Shown here one piece after another: positions 15,814 through 23,836 of a DNA stretch of 54,741 bases. How positions within the stretch are numbered: position 1 is the stretch's first letter; every line of letters begins with the position of its first letter. Made by a program: the position numbers and the translations under genes. The stretch lies in NCBI GenBank assembly GCA_022778545.1, contig JALFDW010000045.1, positions 1 through 54,741 of the forward strand, in the 5' to 3' direction. Below the pieces are notes generated by a model that was not told the DNA's origin, searched no databases, and worked only from the letters and a program-made list of their open reading frames with translations. Source of the stretch: a bacterium (GTDB lineage: Bacteria > Bacillota > Clostridia > Christensenellales > CAG-138).

Positions 15814-17087
15814 TTCCTGCTTCTCCTTTTCAAAATGATGACAGGCACCGCCGTGCAGAGCAGCACAACAGCCGCCGCAAGAAAAATCGCCGGCGTCGGA
15901 ACGTTTTTAACAACGCCGAGTTCAACATAGGTCGCCCCGCTGTTGCGAATCACAGCCGCCCCGATAAACGGGCCCACGATCATCGGCACAAGCACCGCGA
16001 AGATCATCCGAACGCCTTGAAACAGCCCCACTTCCCCAGCCGGAGTGTCATCCCGGATTACGGCAGAAAGCGTTGCAGTTACGAGCATATATCCTGCCAT
16101 CATCACGATGCCGGAGGCGATTACAAAGCCGGCGCTGCGTGCAAAATACATAAGGGTAAGCCCAAGCAGCATAACGCCTGCCGCGGGGAGCACGCAGTTG
16201 AGCTTGCCGAGCCGGTCGATCACCCCACCCGAAAGCACGCTGATGAGAGAGGATACCAGTAGCACCACGCCAAGGACGATCGCATAGGCTTCAATCTGCA
16301 GATAAGTCTGCATGTAGATGATGAGATACGGGAAGAACACCTGCACAGCGATGGAAAAGACGCAAAACGCGCCGAGCGCCAGGTAAAGCTTTTCGTTCTG
16401 CCGTACAACGGAAGGCCGAAAACCATGCAAAAGCCCGGAAAGATAGTTGCCATTTTTCTTTTCGCGCGGCGTTTCCCAGAGAAGGAAACATGCAAGCACG
16501 CCCGTTGCCGTAACAAGCCCGCCGAAGATCAGGAAGAATTCACGCCACCTTCCCTGCTGCGTCAATCCGTCAAACCCGCCGAAGATCACAAGCATGGAAA
16601 TAAGCGGCAGCGTTGCAAGGGCGGATTCCACCCGTCCGCGGTTTTCCGGTGCAGTATTGTCCGTAATATAGGCGTTGAACGCGGCGTCGTTCGCCGTTGA
16701 GCCGAAGAACGTCATCACGCAGTCCATCACGATGACGAGCGCCACAGCAATGCTTGCGGCCCGTGCCGTGCCCGCCCATGCGGCAACGCCCTCCACGCTG
16801 ATGAACCCGAAGGCCATCGTGGAAATGCCCCAGAGAACATAGCCCGCACAGATGAAAGGCTTCCGGCGGCCAACCCTGTCAGAAAGTGCGCCCATCAGGA
16901 GCGTCGTCACCGTCGCGGCGGCTGCACTCGCCGCAACCATTGCGGCGATCGCCCGGGGATCCGTTGAAATCGTGTTGTACAGAAATACGTTGAAATACAT
17001 GTTCTCGATCGTCCATGCGAACTGCCCCACAAGGCCGATAAGGATGAACGAGACCCACATGCGTTTTGAAAGTTTTTCCTTTGGCAT
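15810..17087 (-). CDS. MFS transporter, glycoside uptake (sugar-permease type)
   Basis: 425-residue major facilitator protein with about 12 membrane segments. Visible family features are LMGALSDRVGRRKPFICAGYVLWG (the loop 2-3 signature with DRxGRRK) and a repeat in the second half (VIDRLGKLNCVLPA). The start is ATG 17085-17087 with AGGAGG four bases upstream. It overlaps the GH2 gene by ATGA, so the pair forms an import-and-hydrolysis operon for a beta-linked sugar, by inference. A promoter and a doubled palindrome lie just upstream. Confidence 0.88.
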   Translation of the reverse strand: MPKEKLSKRMWVSFILIGLVGQFAWTIENMYFNVFLYNTISTDPRAIAAMVAASAAAATVTTLLMGALSDRVGRRKPFICAGYVLWGISTMAFGFISVEGVAAWAGTARAASIAVALVIVMDCVMTFFGSTANDAAFNAYITDNTAPENRGRVESALATLPLISMLVIFGGFDGLTQQGRWREFFLIFGGLVTATGVLACFLLWETPREKKNGNYLSGLLHGFRPSVVRQNEKLYLALGAFCVFSIAVQVFFPYLIIYMQTYLQIEAYAIVLGVVLLVSSLISVLSGGVIDRLGKLNCVLPAAGVMLLGLTLMYFARSAGFVIASGIVMMAGYMLVTATLSAVIRDDTPAGEVGLFQGVRMIFAVLVPMIVGPFIGAAVIRNSGATYVELGVVKNVPTPAIFLAAAVVLLCTAVPVIILKRRSRK

Positions 17088-17107
17088 AGCGCCTCCTGCC
17101 GTGACCG

Positions 17108-17129
17108 AATGCATTGTTCTTAATGCATT
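17108..17129 (-). promoter_or_regulatory. Candidate operator of the GH2-MFS operon
   Basis: Two copies of the palindrome AATGCATT (17108-17115 and 17122-17129) separated by six bases, about +8 to +29 from the predicted start site. Spacing of 14 bases centre to centre suits a dimeric repressor or two dimers. No regulator gene is adjacent. Confidence 0.6.
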
Positions 17130-17142
17130 ATTTTCCAAATGC

Positions 17143-17172
17143 AGTATAACACAGATTCTCTGCATCGGTAAA
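17143..17172 (-). promoter_or_regulatory. Promoter of the MFS-GH2 operon
   Basis: Minus strand TTTACC (17167-17172), 18-base spacer, TATACT (17143-17148). Confidence 0.65.
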
Positions 17173-17191
17173 CGCAAAAATGCGCCTGTGC

Positions 17192-17220
17192 TTGCAGCCG
17201 GATATCCGTTTTGTTATGAT
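17192..17220 (+). promoter_or_regulatory. Upstream promoter (P1) of trmK
   Basis: TTGCAG (17192-17197), 17-base spacer, TATGAT (17215-17220), divergent from the MFS promoter. Transcripts would pass through a 9-bp hairpin (17300-17321) before trmK. Confidence 0.6.
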
Positions 17221-17299
17221 TGAATCAAAGCATCATCCATTATGAAAAAGGCCACGCTGTATATGGAACCTGAAAAAGCCCCAATTCCGGTTCCTCGCT

Positions 17300-17321
17300 G
17301 CAAAAAAGTTTTCTTTTTTGC
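17300..17321. repeat. AT-rich 9-bp inverted repeat upstream of trmK
   Basis: GCAAAAAAG-TTTT-CTTTTTTGC, perfect. It overlaps the -35 element of P2 by its right end. The stem is too AT-rich to be a typical terminator. Confidence 0.7.
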
Positions 17322-17346
17322 AAAACCGGCGCCTTTGTTTTACAAT
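17318..17346 (+). promoter_or_regulatory. Proximal promoter (P2) of trmK
   Basis: TTGCAA (17318-17323), 17-base spacer, TACAAT (17341-17346), 27 bases before the trmK ATG. Its presence inside a possible longer reading frame supports the ATG at 17374 as start. Confidence 0.7.
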
Positions 17347-17373
17347 AAGATAAAAGAAATGTTGGGAGGAAAC

Positions 17374-18084
17374 ATGCAGGTTCATCTGAGGCCGCGTCTT
17401 ATGGCGGCTGCCTCGTTTCTCAGCGGCACCGGCACAGTTGCAGATATTGGCTGCGATCATGGCCGCCTTTCCGTGGCGCTTTTGCAGCAGGCCATCGCTT
17501 CGCGCGTCATCGCGTCCGACATCAGCGCTGACTCGCTCCTGAAAGGGCGTGCGCTGGCCGAACACTGCCGCATTGAGGAAGCACAGCTTTCTTTTGTTCT
17601 CTCGGATGGTCTTTCCCATCTTGTGCCCGGCGAGGCGGATGCGATCGTGCTTGCCGGCATGGGCGGCGAATTGATCGCCCGGCTGCTTGAAGCAGGGTCA
17701 GCCGTTGCACACGCGGCAGCCCGCATCGTGATGCAGCCTATGGGCGGCACATTGGAGCTGCGGCGCTTCCTCCTGCAGAATGGCTTTCGCATCGCGGATG
17801 AAAGCTATGTGCTGGATGCCGGGCGGTATTATCAGATCATTCTTGCGATTCCCGACCTCGGCCAAACGCCCGAATTGCCGCAGGACGCCTTTTTGGAATT
17901 TGGGCCGGTCGCCTTTGCAAAGCGGGATCCTCTCCTGCGTGCCGCGCTCACGCGCTGCCGGGACGGCAGGCTGCGCCGCATGCAAAAAGCACAGCGAAAC
18001 GGCGCTCTCCCCCCGCAGCTTGCTCACGAGCTGCAGGGCGTGCAGGAGCTTTTAGACATTTTGGATAAGGAGGAAGCCCAATGA
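17374..18084 (+). CDS. trmK: tRNA (adenine-22-N1)-methyltransferase TrmK
   Basis: 236-residue SAM-dependent methyltransferase that makes m1A22 in tRNA. The N-terminus LRPRLMAAASFLSGTGTVADIGCDHGRL contains the SAM-binding GCDHG loop (about 28-32); IVLAGMGGELIARLL and VMQPMGGTLELRRFL follow, typical of the TrmK/YqfN family, and the C-terminal 60 residues are a helical, probably coiled, tail. Start ATG has GGGAGG seven bases upstream. It overlaps the Nif3 gene by 4 bases (ATGA), a pairing conserved in Firmicutes, often just downstream of rpoD. Confidence 0.93.
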   Translation: MQVHLRPRLMAAASFLSGTGTVADIGCDHGRLSVALLQQAIASRVIASDISADSLLKGRALAEHCRIEEAQLSFVLSDGLSHLVPGEADAIVLAGMGGELIARLLEAGSAVAHAAARIVMQPMGGTLELRRFLLQNGFRIADESYVLDAGRYYQIILAIPDLGQTPELPQDAFLEFGPVAFAKRDPLLRAALTRCRDGRLRRMQKAQRNGALPPQLAHELQGVQELLDILDKEEAQ

Positions 18085-18851
18085 AGCTTCAGGATTTTAT
18101 CGCCGCCATGGAGCGCATTGCTCCGCCGGAGCTTGCTATGGAGTTTGACAATATCGGCCTGCTGATCGGCACGGACAGGCCGGAGATCAAAAAGGTCCTC
18201 GTTGCGCTTGACTGCACCGTGGATACCGCCCGCGAAGCTGCCGCCTGGGGGGCGGATCTGCTGCTTACCCACCACCCCCTCTTTTTTCAGGGCGTAAAGC
18301 GCATCCTTCCGGACGATCCGACAACGGCAGGTGCATACATTCTCTTGCGTAACGGCATTGCTCATTATGCGGCGCATACCAACCTTGACGCCGCCCCCGG
18401 CGGCGTGAACGACTGCCTCGCTGCGGTTCTCGGAATCCAGGATGTTGTTCCACTCCCGCCGGATGACCTGGGGCGCATCGGCCTGCGCGGTGCGGATACC
18501 CCTGCTTCCCTCGGCGCGTATTCTGCTTTCGTCGCGGAAAAGCTCGGCACGGCCGTGCGCGTATGCGGCGACCTTTCCGCCCCCGTTTCCCGCGTGGCAA
18601 TGATCGGCGGCGGTGGCGGCGGCGACTTCCCTGCCGCACATGCAGCGGGCGCCGACACCTACATTACAGGCGAAATGAAACACCATCAGGCGCTTGAAGC
18701 CCGCTGCCTCGGCCTGAACGTGATTGAGGCCGGGCACTATGAAACGGAACGCGTTGTGCTGCTCCCTTTGATCTACCGTTTACAGGAGCTCACAAATGAT
18801 GTACAATATAAGTTGACGCTTTCGGAAGCCCCGTGCCTTGGCCGGATCTGA
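18081..18851 (+). CDS. Nif3-like dinuclear metal center protein
   Basis: 256-residue protein of the Nif3/YqfO family (formerly called GTP cyclohydrolase type 2), a conserved two-metal protein with no settled reaction. It has the start motif LAMEFDNIGLLIG, metal ligands in LLLTHHPLFF and HTNLDAAPGGVND, and the C-terminal GEMKHHQALEA and EAGHYETE. It is the short form lacking the PII-like insert found in YqfO. The gene overlaps trmK by 4 bases and is followed 48 bases later by a zinc-ribbon gene. Confidence 0.93.
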   Translation: MKLQDFIAAMERIAPPELAMEFDNIGLLIGTDRPEIKKVLVALDCTVDTAREAAAWGADLLLTHHPLFFQGVKRILPDDPTTAGAYILLRNGIAHYAAHTNLDAAPGGVNDCLAAVLGIQDVVPLPPDDLGRIGLRGADTPASLGAYSAFVAEKLGTAVRVCGDLSAPVSRVAMIGGGGGGDFPAAHAAGADTYITGEMKHHQALEARCLGLNVIEAGHYETERVVLLPLIYRLQELTNDVQYKLTLSEAPCLGRI

Positions 18852-18899
18852 TCCGATTTTCTGAAAGGCGCGGTCAATATAGATACAGGAGGTACCGCT

Positions 18900-19613
18900 A
18901 TGAACAAACTCGATGCGCTTTGGGAATACCAGCAAGCCGAACTCGCGCTTGAACGGGTAGAAAACCGCATTAAAACTACCCCCTCCCGCCAGAAGCTGAA
19001 CAAGCTGCATGCCTTTTTAAGCGAGCAGCAGTCGCTCATCACAAACATCCAGAAGCAGATCGATGCACGCAAGGCCTCAGTTGATAAGCTTGCGGCGCAA
19101 ATCGATGAATTCGAGCACAAGTATGAACTTGAGCTTTCCGAATTCAACATGATGGAGAACGACGAAGAGTGCACCGCCGCAGAGATGACGGAATCCCGCC
19201 GCGCGCTCGAAGGCCTGCTCAGCCAGGTGGACACCGCACGCCGCGATCTGCTCGATACGCTCACGTGGATTGAAAAGGCAACTGCGGACTACAAAGAAAC
19301 CTACGCCAAAGCCGGCAAGGCCAAAAAGGAATACGACGCGGTGCGTAAACAGTGCGAGGATGAAATCGCCGCGGCACAGCCCGAAATCGAAGCGGCAAAA
19401 GCCGAGGCACAAAAATGCCGCTCTGCCGTGGATCCAGTGCTCCTTAAGAAATATGATACCGTAAAAACGCACCATGCAGCCCCCATGGCCAAGGTGGAAA
19501 ACAACCAGTGCGGCGGCTGCAACATGTCCCTCCCCACCGCAACGGTAAAACGCGTTGCGGCCGGCACAGGGCTTGTGGAATGCGAAAACTGCGGCAGGAT
19601 CCTCTACACTTAG
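18900..19613 (+). CDS. Zinc-ribbon coiled-coil protein (CT398-like)
   Basis: 237 residues. The first 175 are a long coiled coil (KTTPSRQKLNKLHAFLSEQQ, FEHKYELELSEFNM, AQPEIEAAKAEAQK), ending in a C4 zinc ribbon: CGGCNMSLP and CENCGRILY with the two CxxC pairs about 28 residues apart. This is the CT398/HP0958 layout; the Helicobacter relative stabilises flagellar sigma and mRNA, but in Firmicutes the role is unknown. Start has AGGAGG seven bases upstream. Follows the Nif3 gene and precedes rnpB, a common order. Confidence 0.88.
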   Translation: MNKLDALWEYQQAELALERVENRIKTTPSRQKLNKLHAFLSEQQSLITNIQKQIDARKASVDKLAAQIDEFEHKYELELSEFNMMENDEECTAAEMTESRRALEGLLSQVDTARRDLLDTLTWIEKATADYKETYAKAGKAKKEYDAVRKQCEDEIAAAQPEIEAAKAEAQKCRSAVDPVLLKKYDTVKTHHAAPMAKVENNQCGGCNMSLPTATVKRVAAGTGLVECENCGRILYT

Positions 19614-19633
19614 CGAAACAGAATAACGGTTTT

Positions 19634-20003
19634 AACGAGTAAGCCAGGTGGCTGCGTGCGGCTCGACCCGCATGAGGAAAGTCCGAGCTCCACAGGGCAG
19701 GGTGCCGGATAACGTCCGGCGGAGGCGACTCCAGGGAAAGTGCAACAGAAATATACCGCCCGCGTTCGCGCAGGTAAGGATGGAAAGGCGAGGTAAGAGC
19801 TCACCGGCGGCTTGGCGACTTGACCGCCCTGTAAACCCCACCCGGTGCAAGATTGGAATGAGAGCGCTTGCGGCTTTGCCGCAGAAATGGCTGCCCGTCA
19901 TGCTCTCGGTAATCGCGTGAGCGCATCGGCAACGATGCGCCAAGATAGATGGCCACACAGCGGAGCAATTCGCTGACAGAACTCGGCTTACGGCTTGCTC
20001 GTT
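19634..20003 (+). ncRNA. rnpB: RNase P RNA (rnpB)
   Basis: Catalytic RNA of ribonuclease P, which trims tRNA 5' ends. The universally conserved parts are present in order: GAGGAAAGTCCGAGCTCC near the 5' end, CAGGGAAAGTGCAACAGAAA, GGCGAGGTAAGAGCTCACC, ACCCGGTGCAAG, AGATAGATGGCC and CAGAACTCGGCTTA near the 3' end. Helix P1 forms between AACGAGTAAGCC at the 5' end and GGCTTGCTCGTT at the 3' end, which sets the boundaries to within a few bases. Length of about 370 bases fits a bacterial A-type RNA. A strong terminator follows after 14 bases. Confidence 0.97.
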
Positions 20004-20017
20004 AATGATAAAGATCA

Positions 20018-20046
20018 GCCCCTTCTGAAAAAGAAGGGGCTTTTTT
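20018..20046 (+). terminator. Terminator of rnpB
   Basis: GCCCCTTCT-GAAAA-AGAAGGGGC followed by TTTTTT. Confidence 0.95.
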
Positions 20047-20117
20047 CATGGCATGAAGCGCATGTACAAGGCATATGCATAGCGTAAATACGTTATGGGA
20101 TATGGGGGATTCGTACT

Positions 20118-21086
20118 ATGGAATACAGGCGGAAAAGAAGAACATCCTCACGCAGAAGATCATCCGGCCGCACAGCCGCGCGAAGGGGCAGCACTCCTCC
20201 CTCCGAGGCCGGGCGCGCGATCGTTTCCCTGCTTATGGTCGGCGCTATTGTTTATCTTATCTCGGCCTCCGCTGCCGGCACCTGGATCGCAGAGAATATC
20301 ATGGCACCCATGATCTCTGCATTTTCCAACAGGCATGATGAAGCAGAAAACGGCTCACAAACCGTAAATGCCACAGGAACACCGGATGCCGGCCTTTCCG
20401 CTTCGGTAGATCTTTCCGCAGGTACATCCCCAAAGAACGCCGTCAGCACGCAAGTGTCCCTTCCGGCGCTCGATTGTTTCATGCTGCAAATGGGGGTCTA
20501 CTCTTCGAAGTCCAATGCTGAAGCGCAAGCGGAAGCCCTGCAGGCGCAGGGCGCGGGCGGATATATCATGGAAGACAATTCCACCGGCGAAACGCGCTAT
20601 CGCGTGATGGCTTCCGGGTATGACAGCGCTGAAAGCGCAAAAAGCGTTAAAACCCGGCTTGTGGAAGATGGAATCGACTGCACGGTTTACGAACTTTCCA
20701 CCGCAGCCGCCTCCTTCCGCGTAACCGCCTCCGAGGAGCATATCCCGCAGATCGAAGCCGGTTTTTCCGCCCTTGAAAAGGCGCAGAGCGCACTTTCGGC
20801 AGCCGTGATCGATTTTGACAAAAACAGTATGAGCGTTGAAGAGGGAAAAACGCTTGCCCTCACGATTCTTTCCGCATTGGAATCCGACATGGGAGGCCTT
20901 TTATCCTTTGACGGAACCGATGCCACGCTTTCCCAGCTGCTCGATGCTTACCGGGATGCAAAAGCAGCGCTGCAGGCGCTCTCCGGCGGAGCATATGAAA
21001 GCATCGTGGCCTTCTCCGCCCAGCTCAAGCATACGCTGCTGTATGTGACGCACCGCTATGCGGTTTTGACAGACGCGCTCCTTTGA
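20118..21086 (+). CDS. SPOR-domain membrane protein
   Basis: 322 residues. A basic N-terminus (RRKRRTSSRRRSSGR) precedes one membrane segment (about 33-55, IVSLLMVGAIVYLISASAAG), so the bulk is extracytoplasmic. Residues about 118-192 resemble a SPOR domain, which binds denuded peptidoglycan: LQMGVYSSKSNAEAQAEALQ, YRVMASGYDSAESAKSVKTRL and DCTVYEL. The remaining 130 residues are helical with no recognised domain. A role at the septum or in engulfment during sporulation is inferred. GGGGGAT precedes the ATG by nine bases. Its 3' end overlaps the convergent histidine kinase gene by 31 bases. Confidence 0.85.
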   Translation: MEYRRKRRTSSRRRSSGRTAARRGSTPPSEAGRAIVSLLMVGAIVYLISASAAGTWIAENIMAPMISAFSNRHDEAENGSQTVNATGTPDAGLSASVDLSAGTSPKNAVSTQVSLPALDCFMLQMGVYSSKSNAEAQAEALQAQGAGGYIMEDNSTGETRYRVMASGYDSAESAKSVKTRLVEDGIDCTVYELSTAAASFRVTASEEHIPQIEAGFSALEKAQSALSAAVIDFDKNSMSVEEGKTLALTILSALESDMGGLLSFDGTDATLSQLLDAYRDAKAALQALSGGAYESIVAFSAQLKHTLLYVTHRYAVLTDALL

Positions 21087-22363
21087 GTTTCTTCCTGCGG
21101 CAGATGGATGGACACGCGTGTGCCGACATCTTCCGCGCTGACGACTTCAAAATACCCTTTATGCTGATCCACAATCCACTTTGCGATGGAAAGGCCAAGC
21201 CCGCTCCCGCCCGTCTGGCTGCTGCGCGCCGCATCGCTCCGATAGAACCGCTCAAACATGTGCGCAACATCCTTTTCAGCAACGCCAATTCCTGCATCCT
21301 GCACATCGATGCAGGGATTCCCCGCTTCATCCTGCCGCAGGCGCAGCGCAATCCGCCCGCCCTCCGGCGTGTACTTTGCGGCATTGTCCACAAGGATGCG
21401 CACAGCCTGCTTGAGCATTGCCGGATCCGCAAAGGCCATGCAGGGAGCATCCAATTTCAGCGTATACGGATGCTTTTCATCGATCATTTCGGATTCCTCA
21501 TGGATCTCATGCAGCATGTCCGCAAGAGAAATCGGCTCCGGATGGAACTGCTGCCGCCCCATATCCCCGCGTGCAAGGAACAGGAGCTGCTCCACAAGGG
21601 TTTTCATATGATCGGATTCCGTTTTGATCGCGGCGATGGATTCATTGAGGACGGTCTCATCGTCCTTCCCCCATCGGTCCAGCATGTTCGCATAGCCCTG
21701 GATCACAGCGATTGGCGTGCGCAGCTCATGGCTCGCATCATCTACGAAGCGCACCTGCTGGCGGTAGCTTTCGTGCATGCGCTTCATCAGGTTGTTGACC
21801 GCAGCTTCAAGGCCGGCAAGCTCGGCATCGCCGATGCTCAGCTTTGCATCCGGCGTGGCGGCGTTGATGTGATCGATCGCATCCTCCAAATCCCGGAACT
21901 TGCTTTCGTCAAATTGCTGCGCGGATGCCCGCTCCGCCGCCTGCGCGATATCATCGATCGGTTTCAGATACCGCCGGATCTCCGCCGTACCCGAAACGCA
22001 TTTGCACAGCCAGCCAATCAGCTGCCCGGTGAGCACGATCAGCATCAGCACGGCGAACGTGCAGAAAAAGCGCCCCGCTTCCACGGTAAACGTCGCCGGG
22101 TTTACGCCGCGTAAGGTGAAAGAATAGGTCGCATCCCGCAGCATATCAAAAAACGTTCCGCCGCTCCCAAAGGTCAGGCTCCGGTCCATCCAAAGCGTCC
22201 ATTCCGCCACACGCTCCGTTTCCGCAAGGTAGCACCAGAAGCACACGGAAAACACAATAAGCGAGAGATCTGCCGCAAGGATCCCTCCCAGCTGCTGCAG
22301 CCGGAAGTGCCGGTTCAGCCTCTGCGCTATGGAGGTGGAACGCGTTTTTTCCGCCCGGCTCAT
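21056..22363 (-). CDS. Sensor histidine kinase
   Basis: 435-residue membrane kinase partnered with the response regulator immediately upstream. Membrane segments at about 27-46 and 100-120 enclose a short outer loop of about 53 residues. A HAMP-like linker is followed by the dimerisation helix with phospho-acceptor H212 (DDASHELRTPIAVIQGYA) and the ATPase domain (VDNAAKYTPEGG, DAGIGVAEKD, FERFYRSD, GGSGLGLSIAKWIV). Small sensor loop suggests it senses something at or in the membrane; the signal is unknown. Start overlaps the regulator's stop by 4 bases. Confidence 0.95.
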   Translation of the reverse strand: MSRAEKTRSTSIAQRLNRHFRLQQLGGILAADLSLIVFSVCFWCYLAETERVAEWTLWMDRSLTFGSGGTFFDMLRDATYSFTLRGVNPATFTVEAGRFFCTFAVLMLIVLTGQLIGWLCKCVSGTAEIRRYLKPIDDIAQAAERASAQQFDESKFRDLEDAIDHINAATPDAKLSIGDAELAGLEAAVNNLMKRMHESYRQQVRFVDDASHELRTPIAVIQGYANMLDRWGKDDETVLNESIAAIKTESDHMKTLVEQLLFLARGDMGRQQFHPEPISLADMLHEIHEESEMIDEKHPYTLKLDAPCMAFADPAMLKQAVRILVDNAAKYTPEGGRIALRLRQDEAGNPCIDVQDAGIGVAEKDVAHMFERFYRSDAARSSQTGGSGLGLSIAKWIVDQHKGYFEVVSAEDVGTRVSIHLPQEETQRSASVKTA

Positions 22364-23046
22364 GGCATTTCATCCTTTATGACATAGCCCACACCGCGCA
22401 CGGTCTGGATCAGCCGGATGCCAAACATGTCGTCGATCTTCTGGCGGAGATAACGTACATACACATCCACCACATTCGTTTCGCCGATGTAGTCATAACT
22501 CCACACGCGGGTAAGCAGCGTATCGCGCGAAAGCACGATGTTTTTGTTTTCAAGCAGCGTTTGCAGCAGGGAGAATTCCTTGTTGGTCAGCGCGATCTCC
22601 TGCCCGCGGCATGTAACCGAGTGCGCTGCAACGTTCATCACGACGCCGCACGCGGAAAGCGCGCTCTCCCCCTCCTCCCGTTTGCTGCCGCCTTTTCTTA
22701 ACGTTACGCGGATGCGCGCAAGCAGTTCCTCGATCGCAAAGGGCTTTGTGATATAATCATCCGCCCCCATGTCAAGGCCGCTCACCTTGTCCATCACCGC
22801 ATCGCGGGCCGTAAGCATGATAACGGGCATGTTTGAAGTCCTGCGCAGACGGCGGAGAACCTCCAACCCGTTGAGCTGCGGCAGCATAATATCCAGCAGC
22901 ATGAGATCGTAGCCGCCGCTTTCCGCCATCTCCAGGCCGGTGCGGCCGTCCGCCGCCTTATCCGTTTCGTATCCCTCATGCTGAAGCTCAAGCTCAATGA
23001 AGCGGGCGATCTTCTCTTCATCCTCAACTACAAGGATCTTCGCCAT
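22360..23046 (-). CDS. OmpR-family response regulator
   Basis: 228 residues. Receiver domain with acidic pair ED at 8-9, phospho-acceptor D52 (LMLLDIMLPQLNG), T in IMLTARD and K in YITKPFAIEELLARI. The C-terminal winged-helix domain ends in VVDVYVRYLRQKIDDMFGIRLIQTVRGVGYVI, diagnostic of OmpR/PhoB regulators that bind DNA. The start is ATG 23044-23046, six bases after GGAGGA. Forms an operon with the kinase. Target genes cannot be inferred from the window; the neighbouring UBA-like membrane gene may belong to the same system. Confidence 0.95.
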   Translation of the reverse strand: MAKILVVEDEEKIARFIELELQHEGYETDKAADGRTGLEMAESGGYDLMLLDIMLPQLNGLEVLRRLRRTSNMPVIMLTARDAVMDKVSGLDMGADDYITKPFAIEELLARIRVTLRKGGSKREEGESALSACGVVMNVAAHSVTCRGQEIALTNKEFSLLQTLLENKNIVLSRDTLLTRVWSYDYIGETNVVDVYVRYLRQKIDDMFGIRLIQTVRGVGYVIKDEMP

Positions 23047-23083
23047 TCGGTTCTCCTCCTTTTTGCGCAGCACCTCTCCGTGC

Positions 23084-23632
23084 TTATTGGCGCGTGTTAT
23101 TTTCGTTCATGCCGGATTTTACGCTTTCTTTCAGGTCATCGGCATATTCCGTGGCTTTTCCCATCGCGTCGTTCACGTTCTTGCGGCCGAGATCCGGCCC
23201 CTTGAAGGAATACCTGCACTCACAGAACAGGCCCACGATCATCAAGGGAAGGATAATCCAGAATCCCACGCACAGCAGAAGAATGAGCAGCAGAACCGGG
23301 ATGCTGATGATCGTTTCACCGCGCCGTTCTGCGATGAAATGATTCTGCATCCCCCGGCGGATCAGCCCGCAGAAGCCATCCCAGAAATCATCCCATCCGC
23401 TGCGGTCTTTCCGGCCTGCGCCCGCGTTTTCCTGTTGCGCGCTCTGCTTCTCCTTTTCAGGTTCCGTGGTGTAGCTGGCCGTCCCTGCGCCGCTGCGTAC
23501 CTTGCCCTGGCGCTCCAGCTCAATGAGCGCATCCAGCATATCCCAGTTGTTGTTCTCAAGCGCCTGCTTTGCCTCCGCATAGCTGACGTTTGCCTTTGCC
23601 ATCAGTTTTTCGACCATTTCAATATGTTCCAT
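23084..23632 (-). CDS. UBA-like/DUF4342-type membrane protein
   Basis: 182 residues. N-terminal 45 residues form a UBA/TS-N-like helical domain (MEHIEMVEKLMAKANVSYAEAKQALENNN), followed by a charged linker and one long hydrophobic stretch (about 107-137, IISIPVLLLILLLCVGFWIILPLMIVGLF). The layout fits DUF4342 proteins of unknown function. It lies 37 bases upstream of the response regulator on the same strand and may be cotranscribed, which would hint at a membrane-stress role. Ribosome binding site AAGGAGG is clear. Confidence 0.75.
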   Translation of the reverse strand: MEHIEMVEKLMAKANVSYAEAKQALENNNWDMLDALIELERQGKVRSGAGTASYTTEPEKEKQSAQQENAGAGRKDRSGWDDFWDGFCGLIRRGMQNHFIAERRGETIISIPVLLLILLLCVGFWIILPLMIVGLFCECRYSFKGPDLGRKNVNDAMGKATEYADDLKESVKSGMNENNTRQ

Positions 23633-23781
23633 CGTTTTTTCCTCCTTGCTGAATCATGCGGCATATTTGCCCTCCGCACAACAGCAATGATAACCTGTGG
23701 GAATTAAAGCCGCCCTGCATGACGGATTAGAAAAGCATTAAAACTTCCGCATGCATGTATTATAACATGCTTCCCCGCACG

Positions 23782-23809
23782 AAAAAAGAGGCCGCAGCTG
23801 TGCGGCCTC
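23782..23809 (-). terminator. Terminator after the PTP-rich lipoprotein gene
   Basis: Minus strand GAGGCCGCA-CAGC-TGCGGCCTC followed by TTTTTT, 28 bases after the lipoprotein stop. Confidence 0.93.
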
Positions 23810-23836
23810 CCGGCAGAATCATGTGGTTTTCAATGC

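Noticed and set aside
17242-17373. N-terminal extension of TrmK from ATG at 17242
   Set aside because: The extension covers a promoter and a hairpin and is not part of the family; the ATG at 17374 has a good ribosome binding site.
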